Shown in pieces: positions 1-5,020 of a stretch of 5,020 nt of DNA (position 1 is its first letter; the number at the start of each line of letters is the position of its first letter). The position numbers were made by a program, and so were the translations under genes. The stretch comes from Flavobacteriales bacterium. Its GTDB lineage: Bacteria; Bacteroidota; Bacteroidia; Flavobacteriales_D; Sanyastnellaceae. The DNA lies in contig CANHYZ010000200.1 in assembly GCA_947464885.1 (NCBI GenBank), forward strand, positions 1 to 5,020, written 5' to 3'. The notes under the pieces were generated by a model. That model was not told where the DNA came from. It saw only the letters and a list, made by a program, of their open reading frames with translations, and searched no databases.

Positions 1-797
1 TCGATTGGCTTGGCGCTTATTCGGCGAGAAGCAACACGCAGGGTTTTGTGGTGGGCATCAGTGGCGGCATTGATTCTGCGCTGACATCCACCTTGTGCGC
101 CCTTACCGGCAAGCCCGTGATGGTGTTGGAGATGCCCATTCATCAGGCAGCGTCGCAGGTGAGTAGAGCACAGCAGCACATTGCATGGCTCAAGCAGCAT
201 TTTCCCTTGGTTAGCGATGCGCGTGTAGACTTGACTCCGAGTTATAATTTGTTTGTGCAAGCCATGCATGAAACATCTGCCGATGAGCATCTGCAACAGC
301 TCACCACCGCGAATACACGTGCACGGTTGCGCATGACGACGCTCTATTATTACGCCGGCATTCATCGTATGCTGGTTGCCGGAACAGGCAATAAAGTGGA
401 GGATTTCGGCGTAGGCTTTTATACCAAGTATGGTGATGGTGGCGTAGATCTTTCACCAATTGCCGATTTGACAAAAACAGAGGTGTATGCGATGGCTGCA
501 CATCTGGGTGTAGTGGATTCCATTTTGAATGCAGCGCCAACCGATGGTCTTTGGGGCGACGATCGCACCGATGAAGATCAGATTGGAGCAAGTTATCCGG
601 AGTTAGAATGGGCCATGGATTTTTGTGAGCGTCATGCCGCAATCAATGATGCGGCGGAAGAGTTGTTGCGCAAGGATGCATCGCTCAATTCACGTCAGCT
701 GGAGGTCTTGCGCATTTTTACGCGCATGCACAAAGCGAATCGACATAAGATGGATCCAATTCCTGTGTGTCTGATACCGTCTGATTACAAGGCGTGA
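1..797 (+). CDS. nadE: NAD(+) synthetase, short NH3-dependent type (5' partial)
   Basis: Catalyses the last step of NAD synthesis: ATP-dependent amidation of deamido-NAD in the cytoplasm. The frame is open to the left edge (first full codon at base 3, reading DWLGAYSA...), so the true start lies outside the window and the GTG at 48 is internal. By comparison with short NadE proteins of roughly 260 residues, only about 15 residues are missing. The PP-loop SGGIDSA (bases 60-80) binds ATP pyrophosphate. LEMPIHQA, VSRAQQHIAWLK, GTGNKVEDFGVGFYTKYGD (from base 381), DLSPIADLTKTEVY and PTDGLWGDDRTDEDQIG are family hallmarks, and the wording is that of Bacteroidota-type NadE. No glutaminase domain is visible, but its absence cannot be proven because the N-terminus is cut off; I infer the ammonia-dependent form from the close fit at the N-terminal end. 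The stop TGA lies inside the 3' end of the convergent ABC gene. Confidence 0.95.
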   Translation, partial: DWLGAYSARSNTQGFVVGISGGIDSALTSTLCALTGKPVMVLEMPIHQAASQVSRAQQHIAWLKQHFPLVSDARVDLTPSYNLFVQAMHETSADEHLQQLTTANTRARLRMTTLYYYAGIHRMLVAGTGNKVEDFGVGFYTKYGDGGVDLSPIADLTKTEVYAMAAHLGVVDSILNAAPTDGLWGDDRTDEDQIGASYPELEWAMDFCERHAAINDAAEELLRKDASLNSRQLEVLRIFTRMHKANRHKMDPIPVCLIPSDYKA

Positions 798-1504
798 GCC
801 TTGCCGGTCACTTCCTTGAAAATATCTTCCAGTTTGCGATTGGATTGAGCAAGCTGGCTCATGACAAGGTTTTCCGCTACAATATTACCACGGTCGATAA
901 TCAGCGCATGGTCGCACATGGCTTCTACCTCTTGCATGATGTGGGTTGAAAGCATGACCGTTTTTTGTCGGCCAATCTTCACGATGAGTTCGCGAATTTC
1001 AGCTAGCTGATTCGGATCGAGACCACTGGTTGGTTCGTCTAGGATGAGCACTTTCGGATCATGCAGGAGTGCTTGTGCTAAGCCAACACGCTGGCGATAT
1101 CCTTTGGAAAGTGTTTCGATTTTTTTATGCGCTTCCACGGTGAGTCCGACGGTGTCAATCATTTCCTCCACACGTTGTTTTACGTTGGGAATCTTATGGA
1201 TGCCACCTACGAAGGTGAGGTATTCACGCACATACATATCCGTATAGAGCGGATTGTGTTCTGGAAGGTAGCCGATACACTTGCGTGCGTTGATACTGTC
1301 CTCCATTACATCGTGGCCGCAAACCGATACACGTCCGTCGCTGGGCGGGATGTAGCACGTAATAATCTTCATCATGGTGCTTTTCCCGGCGCCATTGGGG
1401 CCTAGAAAACCGACGATTTTTCCCGGACCTATTTCGAAGGAAACTCGGTTGAGTGCGACTTGAGTGCCGTAGCGCTTGGATACGTTTTGAACGGATATAG
1501 ACAT
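785..1504 (-). CDS. ABC transporter ATP-binding protein, GldA-like, short form
   Basis: A 239-residue ATPase subunit that should power an ABC exporter or gliding-type membrane complex from the cytoplasmic face. Every nucleotide-binding motif is present: Walker A GPNGAGKST (35-43), signature LSKGYRQ (132-138), Walker B LILDEP with catalytic Glu157, D-loop SGLD (160-163) and switch His188. The Q-loop position reads YLPEHNPLY, with Glu82 where most ABC ATPases have Gln; I recall this form from GldA homologues. N-terminal wording (GFLGPNGAGKSTMMKIITCY) is also GldA-like. GldA proteins are about 300 residues; here only about 15 residues separate the end of the ATPase core (IVAENL) from the terminal LEDIFKEVT, so the usual C-terminal extension is missing. 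No permease gene lies in the window, so the partner is unknown. The ATG at 1504-1502 gives the family N-terminus; no Shine-Dalgarno precedes it. Alternative: an ATPase of another ABC-2 type exporter. Confidence 0.9.
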   Translation of the reverse strand: MSISVQNVSKRYGTQVALNRVSFEIGPGKIVGFLGPNGAGKSTMMKIITCYIPPSDGRVSVCGHDVMEDSINARKCIGYLPEHNPLYTDMYVREYLTFVGGIHKIPNVKQRVEEMIDTVGLTVEAHKKIETLSKGYRQRVGLAQALLHDPKVLILDEPTSGLDPNQLAEIRELIVKIGRQKTVMLSTHIMQEVEAMCDHALIIDRGNIVAENLVMSQLAQSNRKLEDIFKEVTGKAHAL

Positions 1505-1512
1505 AACGGAGA

Positions 1513-1520
1513 CAAACCTA
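1513..1520 (-). promoter_or_regulatory. Possible Bacteroidota -7 element (TAnnTTTG) before the ABC gene
   Basis: Read on the minus strand this is TAGGTTTG, an exact match to the TAnnTTTG -7 consensus known for the Bacteroidota primary sigma factor. It ends 8 bases before the ABC gene ATG, so transcription would start at or only a few bases before the start codon. I see no good TTG/TTTG -33 element 17-23 bases further upstream, so this is a half-match only. Confidence 0.3.
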
Positions 1521-1559
1521 ATGCAGAATTGAAGTGGTCATGACGGATGCATGCGCGTA

Positions 1560-1590
1560 TTGACAAGAATTTCATTACCTTCCCCACATA
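1560..1590 (+). promoter_or_regulatory. Weak candidate promoter for the FIST/kinase operon
   Basis: TTGACA at 1560-1565 exactly matches a sigma70-type -35 hexamer and lies in the only intergenic region before the FIST gene. The best downstream partner, CACATA at 1585-1590, is poor and sits at a 19-base spacing. No TAnnTTTG element is present on this strand in the region. The operon needs a promoter hereabouts, since its neighbour is divergent, but the exact site is a guess. Confidence 0.2.
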
Positions 1591-1591
1591 T

Positions 1592-1605
1592 CTGCCAAGG
1601 GGCAG
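1592..1605. repeat. Small perfect inverted repeat in the FIST leader
   Basis: CTGCC (1592-1596) and GGCAG (1601-1605) form a perfect 5-bp stem around AAGG, 27 bases before the FIST start codon. It could be an operator half-site pair or a small leader hairpin. There is no run of T long enough after it on either strand to call a terminator. Confidence 0.2.
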
Positions 1606-1632
1606 TGTTCCTTAACCACCAAAATCGATTTC

Positions 1633-2757
1633 ATGAAAGTTCATCAGCACCTTTGGAAAGGAGGCAAGGGCTGGGCTGAATCAGCTCAAAGCATCTCGCA
1701 AAATCCGGCTTTGATTTTAGCATTCGGCGGCATCGATGTCTTGACGAATGACCCTGTTTACGAGGAGATCCGGAAGCTTTATCCAACTGCTGACGTTGTT
1801 TTGGCGAGCACTGCAGGCGAGATTCACGGAGATGAAGTTTTTGATCATAGCGTGAGTGTCACGGTCTGTGAATTTGAACATACGCGCTGGAAGGTCGTGG
1901 AAGGCAGTGTGTCGGAATGCGCCAATAGTTTTGAATGCGGTGTTCGTATTTCTAAGGAATTGAGTGCTCCTGATCTGGAGCATATTCTTGTTTTTTCGGA
2001 TGGAATAGCGGTCAACGGTGATGACTTAGTTCGAGGAATCAACCATGATCTGCCCGCGAATGTGATTGTCACGGGTGGATTAGCAGCCGATGCGGGTCGA
2101 TTCACCAAGACGTTGGTAGGTGCTAACCGAAAACCCGAATCACAGCGGATTGTAGCGATTGGATTTTATGGAAATCGTTTGCGAATTACGCATGGTTCAC
2201 AAGGGGGATGGGATTTGTTCGGCCCTGTTCGCAAGGTGACCAAGGCCGTCGATAATGTTTTGTTTGAGTTGGATGGGGAGAATGCGCTGGAAATTTACAA
2301 GCGCTATTTAGGTCCGCGTGCAGCGGATTTGCCCGGTTCGGCTTTATTGTTTCCGTTATGTATCCTAGGCTCCGATGCAAAGAGCAATTTGGTTCGTACG
2401 ATTTTGAGCATAGATGACGCGGCGGGAACGCTGCGTTTTGCCGGAAATATTCCTGAAGGGGCACAAGTGCAGTTTATGATGGCGAATTTTGATCGCTTGG
2501 TAGATGGAGCGTCTCAAGCGGCTGAGCAGTCGGATGAGAAATCACCTGATCTGGTGCTCATGGTAAGCTGTGTTGGCCGAAAGTTGGTACTTGACCAGCG
2601 TATCGAGGAGGAGGTTGAATCGGTGTGTAATTATTTCGGTAAGACTCCTGCTTATACCGGTTTTTATTCGAACGGAGAAATTTCACCTTTAATGGGGTCA
2701 ACGGTTTGTTCACTGCATAATCAAACCATGACAATAACGACCTATCACGAAATTTGA
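1633..2757 (+). CDS. FIST-domain sensory protein (FIST_N plus FIST_C)
   Basis: A 374-residue soluble protein of the FIST family, proposed cytosolic sensor modules that bind small ligands, amino acids being the suggested class, and often pair with signal-transduction proteins. FIST_N spans about residues 27-195, with STAGEI (59-64), HILVFSDG (117-124) and VTGGLAAD (146-153). FIST_C spans about 215-370, with ALLFPLCILG, FAGNIPEG, GFYSNGEISP (343-352) and the closing LHNQTMTITT (361-370). No signal peptide or membrane segment is seen, so it should act in the cytoplasm. The ATG at 1633 is the first start after the divergent intergenic region and gives a full-length domain pair; no Shine-Dalgarno precedes it. 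The AAAGGAGG at 1657-1664 is inside the gene with no usable in-frame start after it. The stop overlaps the kinase start by one base, so the two are almost certainly co-transcribed and translationally coupled, and this protein is the likely input for that kinase. The ligand cannot be read from the sequence. Confidence 0.9.
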   Translation: MKVHQHLWKGGKGWAESAQSISQNPALILAFGGIDVLTNDPVYEEIRKLYPTADVVLASTAGEIHGDEVFDHSVSVTVCEFEHTRWKVVEGSVSECANSFECGVRISKELSAPDLEHILVFSDGIAVNGDDLVRGINHDLPANVIVTGGLAADAGRFTKTLVGANRKPESQRIVAIGFYGNRLRITHGSQGGWDLFGPVRKVTKAVDNVLFELDGENALEIYKRYLGPRAADLPGSALLFPLCILGSDAKSNLVRTILSIDDAAGTLRFAGNIPEGAQVQFMMANFDRLVDGASQAAEQSDEKSPDLVLMVSCVGRKLVLDQRIEEEVESVCNYFGKTPAYTGFYSNGEISPLMGSTVCSLHNQTMTITTYHEI

Positions 2758-2759
2758 TG
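2755..2759 (+). other. TGATG stop/start overlap coupling FIST to the kinase
   Basis: TGA (2755-2757) ends the FIST gene and ATG (2757-2759) begins the kinase, sharing one base. No Shine-Dalgarno lies upstream of this ATG, so re-initiation by ribosomes finishing FIST is the probable mode. A TTG at 2754-2756 is also in frame, directly before the ATG, and is a less likely start. Confidence 0.75.
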
Positions 2760-4631
2760 GAGGGAAGGGAGTATCATCGCTTGCTGGAGCGGCAGTTGAA
2801 GAAGTTCTTGCCGGGCTATCCCTCGGTAAGTGAAGAGATGCAGGAGCTCTTGCGTGCGATTAGTAATAGCTATGAGCATTTCGATAATGATCGCGTGGTG
2901 ATGGAAACGGCCATGCGTGAGAGTAGCGATGAGTTGATGGCGAAAAAGAGCGCTTTGAATGCGCTGCTGGATCGCCAGTCGCAAGTGCTTGAATCACTCA
3001 GAGAAGCGGCCACTTCGTTGTTTCCGGATCAGGCATCCATCGTCAATGAAGATTTGTTGCGATTGGCCGATATCGTTCAGGAAGAAATTCAAAAGCGTCA
3101 TATTGCCGAGGCGCGCAAAGAACAATCCGATCAGCGCTTGATGGATATTATCGAGAGTCTTGATTTGGGCATGGCGCGTTACGATTTACAGGGAAGGCTC
3201 ACACACAGTGAGCCACGGTTTGCGCAGCTTTTTGGTAAGTCGCCGAGTGATATGCTTGGAATGATGGCTTCTGATTTTCATGGAGCGCCTGTCTTGCCTG
3301 AAGAGCTAAGGAGTTCAGGCAGTTTTGATTTTTCGCCCACTCATCGGGTCTTTGAAGCGCCATTAATCGGTCCGCAGGATGAGCTATGGCTTCTCTGCAC
3401 AACAGCGCCACTGCAGGATGATTCAGGTGATGCCGTGGGTGGCGTAATCGTTGTTTTTGATATAACACAGCGCAAGCAGATGGAGCGGAAAATGCACGAG
3501 GCCCATAAAGCTGCAGAGGCCGGGCTCGAGTTGCGTAAATCCATTTTGGCCAATGTGAGTCATGAGTTGCGCACACCCGTGAACGCGATTGTCGGCATGT
3601 CAGCGTTGTTATCGGCCACACCGCTCAATGATCAACAACGAGAGTATTTGAAAACGATGCGGTTTTCTTCCGACAGTCTTCTGGTTCTAATTGATGATTT
3701 GTTGGATGTTTCGCGCATTGAGAGTGGCAAGGTGGAACTTGAATTCATCGAATTTGATGTGCGTGATAATTTCTCGCAGTTAACCAAAGGATTGAGTTTA
3801 CGTGCGGAAGAAAAGGGGTTGAAGTTTTCTTGGGAAATTGATGCACGGGTGGCCAATCGTTTGCGTGGAGATGTACACCGATTAAATCAAGTGTTGACAA
3901 ACCTGATTAGCAATGCCATTAAGTTTACTGAAGCAGGAAACGTGCAACTCGCCGTTGGCTGTGTGATGTCAACCGAGAACAAACAGCGTATACGGTTTGA
4001 AGTAAAGGACACGGGAATCGGCATTGCGGCCAATCGACAGGCGGCGATTTTTCAGGAATTCACCCAGGAGGATTCCAGCACGACTCGAAAGTTCGGAGGA
4101 ACCGGTTTGGGTCTTGCGATTTCTAAAAAGATTGTTGAACTCATGGGGGGGCAACTAGAGCTCATTAGCGAAAAGAATAGCGGGTCGTCTTTCTTCTTTG
4201 AATTGGATTTAGAATTGGGTTCAGAGCAAGAGCAGCAGGCTCCGGTATTTAATCCGGATCTGCGTGGCGCAAGGATTCTGCTCGTTGAGGATAACAAGGT
4301 CAATCAATTTTTGGCTAATGCGCTGCTGACTTCATGGAAGGCACAGGTAGATATCAGCGAGGATGGTGCTGATGCTGTTGAGCGCGTTAAGACCGGTGAC
4401 CACGATTTGGTGTTGATGGATTTGCAGATGCCTGTGATGGACGGTTTCGAAGCAACGGCGGTAATTCGAAACGAATTGAAATCGTCGATTCCAATCATTG
4501 GACTATCGGCCAATGCGCTCAACGACGAGCGCGAACGAAGTTTGCAAATCGGAATGGATGACTATGTTTCTAAGCCGTTCAAGCCGGAATTGCTGTACGG
4601 AATTATTCAAAGCTACCTCCGGAAGGGCTAG
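2757..4631 (+). CDS. Soluble hybrid histidine kinase (coiled coil-PAS-HisKA-HATPase_c-REC)
   Basis: A 624-residue cytosolic sensor kinase with an attached receiver. In order: a helical N-terminal region (about 4-115; HRLLERQLKKF, later AISNSYEHFDNDR and MRESSDELMAKKSAL) of a kind I recall in FIST- or PAS-linked kinases; a PAS domain (about 125-245) ending DITQRKQ; HisKA with NVSHELRTP, phospho-acceptor His269; HATPase_c with N-box Asn386, G1 DTGIGIA (Asp418), F-box FQEFTQ and G2 GGTGLGL (447-453); then REC (about 505-622) with acidic pair Glu511/Asp512, phospho-acceptor Asp555 (LVLMDLQMPVMDG), Ser584 and Lys606. All catalytic residues are intact. No transmembrane segment is visible, so inputs are cytosolic: PAS directly and probably the FIST partner. 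It ends with REC and has no HPt or DNA-binding domain, so the output protein lies elsewhere. ATG 2757 was chosen for its overlap with the FIST stop; a TTG at 2781 behind a purine-rich GGAGGGAAGGGAG tract is a possible alternative, shortening the protein by 8 residues. Confidence 0.95.
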   Translation: MEGREYHRLLERQLKKFLPGYPSVSEEMQELLRAISNSYEHFDNDRVVMETAMRESSDELMAKKSALNALLDRQSQVLESLREAATSLFPDQASIVNEDLLRLADIVQEEIQKRHIAEARKEQSDQRLMDIIESLDLGMARYDLQGRLTHSEPRFAQLFGKSPSDMLGMMASDFHGAPVLPEELRSSGSFDFSPTHRVFEAPLIGPQDELWLLCTTAPLQDDSGDAVGGVIVVFDITQRKQMERKMHEAHKAAEAGLELRKSILANVSHELRTPVNAIVGMSALLSATPLNDQQREYLKTMRFSSDSLLVLIDDLLDVSRIESGKVELEFIEFDVRDNFSQLTKGLSLRAEEKGLKFSWEIDARVANRLRGDVHRLNQVLTNLISNAIKFTEAGNVQLAVGCVMSTENKQRIRFEVKDTGIGIAANRQAAIFQEFTQEDSSTTRKFGGTGLGLAISKKIVELMGGQLELISEKNSGSSFFFELDLELGSEQEQQAPVFNPDLRGARILLVEDNKVNQFLANALLTSWKAQVDISEDGADAVERVKTGDHDLVLMDLQMPVMDGFEATAVIRNELKSSIPIIGLSANALNDERERSLQIGMDDYVSKPFKPELLYGIIQSYLRKG

Positions 4632-4633
4632 GT

Positions 4634-4641
4634 TATTTTTG
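4634..4641 (+). promoter_or_regulatory. Possible Bacteroidota -7 element (TAnnTTTG) before purN
   Basis: TATTTTTG matches the TAnnTTTG consensus exactly and lies in the 24-base gap between the kinase stop and the purN start. It would place a transcript start a few bases before the GTG, giving purN its own very short leader. I see no TTTG-type -33 element at the right distance upstream (the sequence there is kinase coding), so read-through from the kinase gene remains equally possible. Confidence 0.25.
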
Positions 4642-4655
4642 CGAAAAGTTACACA

Positions 4656-5020
4656 GTGAAGCGTATTGCAATTTTAGCATCCGGTGCCGGCAGCAATGCC
4701 GATAACATCCTGAACCATTTTAAGCATTCCAATGAGGTAAGTGTCGTGCTCATTGCCAGCAATAAGCCGGATGCAGGCGTGTTGGAAGTCGCCAAGCGTC
4801 ATGGTGTGGCTACGTATATCCTGACAAAAGAAAATTTTAAGGAGGGCAGCGATTTTGCGGATTACCTCGCTTCCTTGGGTGTCGATTTGGTGGTGCTCGC
4901 GGGGTTTCTTTGGAAGGTGCCGTCGGCATTTGTGCAGGCATTCCATCAGCGCATCATCAATGTTCATCCGTCTTTATTACCGAAGTTTGGTGGCAAGGGT
5001 ATGTTCGGTCATCACGTGCA
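4656..5020 (+). CDS. purN: Phosphoribosylglycinamide formyltransferase (3' partial)
   Basis: Transfers a formyl group from 10-formyltetrahydrofolate to glycinamide ribonucleotide, the third step of de novo purine synthesis, in the cytoplasm. The 121 full codons in the window begin VKRIAILASGAGSN, where SGAGSN (9-14) is the ribonucleotide-phosphate-binding loop. SNKPDAGVLEVAKRHGV, LVVLAGFLWKVP and INVHPSLLPKFGGKGMFG follow; Asn102 and His104 correspond to the catalytic Asn106 and His108 of the Escherichia coli enzyme. The third catalytic residue (Asp144 there) lies beyond the right edge, as does the rest of a protein usually near 190-215 residues. The GTG start is the only reasonable one: the only in-frame codons before it run back to a TAG at 4629 without ATG, GTG or TTG, and the encoded N-terminus fits the family exactly. 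No Shine-Dalgarno is present. It follows the kinase by 24 bases on the same strand and may be co-transcribed with it. The KFGGKGMFG wording resembles Bacteroidota PurN. Confidence 0.95.
   Translation, partial: MKRIAILASGAGSNADNILNHFKHSNEVSVVLIASNKPDAGVLEVAKRHGVATYILTKENFKEGSDFADYLASLGVDLVVLAGFLWKVPSAFVQAFHQRIINVHPSLLPKFGGKGMFGHHV

Noticed and set aside
48..50. GTG as the start of nadE
   Set aside because: The frame stays open to the left edge and the upstream residues DWLGAYSA...QGF match the usual NadE N-terminus.
301..642. 113-codon minus-strand open frame inside nadE
   Set aside because: Fully within a strongly supported gene on the other strand; the translation is low-complexity His/Arg/Pro-rich and resembles no family I know.
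1127..1405. 92-codon plus-strand open frame opposite the ABC ATPase
   Set aside because: Antisense shadow of the Walker A and Q-loop coding region, with no motif of its own.
1592..1612. Intrinsic terminator in the intergenic region
   Set aside because: The stem is only 5 bp, no T-run follows it, and both flanking genes point away from it, so there is nothing to terminate.
1657..1664. AAAGGAGG as a ribosome binding site for a later FIST start
   Set aside because: No ATG, GTG or TTG follows at usable spacing in frame; it simply encodes Lys-Gly-Gly.
3199..3621. 140-codon minus-strand open frame inside the kinase
   Set aside because: Lies opposite the PAS and H-box coding sequence, which has every expected motif; the antisense product has no recognisable domain.
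4674..4967. 97-codon minus-strand open frame at the right end
   Set aside because: Opposite the unmistakable purN frame, which starts at 4656 and runs off the window.

Overview
The window carries five protein-coding genes and almost no spare DNA. The likely source is a member of the Bacteroidota or a close relative. The partial NadE and PurN sequences have the wording I associate with Bacteroidota homologues, the ABC ATPase resembles GldA of that phylum, Shine-Dalgarno sequences are missing before nearly every start, and two TAnnTTTG motifs (the Bacteroidota -7 element) sit just upstream of start codons. This assignment rests on remembered family patterns, not on a search.

Layout: (1) the 3' part of nadE (NAD synthetase), plus strand, cut by the left edge. 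(2) A GldA-like ABC transporter ATPase on the minus strand, converging on nadE and overlapping its 3' end by 13 bases. (3) A 128-base divergent intergenic region holding the control sequences for the ABC gene (leftward) and the signalling operon (rightward). (4) A FIST-domain sensor protein whose stop codon overlaps by one base the start of (5) a soluble hybrid histidine kinase (coiled-coil N-terminus, PAS, HisKA, HATPase_c, REC). (6) After a 24-base gap, the 5' part of purN (glycinamide ribonucleotide formyltransferase), cut by the right edge. No stretch over 300 bases lacks a gene. I see no tRNA, rRNA, CRISPR array, insertion sequence or attachment site.

How the genes work together: FIST and kinase form a clear two-gene module. 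A cytosolic ligand-binding protein of the FIST family probably feeds a cytosolic kinase that has its own PAS input and a receiver domain, but no HPt or DNA-binding output is encoded here. The flanking genes are metabolic (NAD and purine synthesis) or transport related, and their link to the module is positional only. Nothing here is clearly a new kind of system. The FIST/hybrid-kinase pair with unknown ligand and unknown output is the most interesting part.
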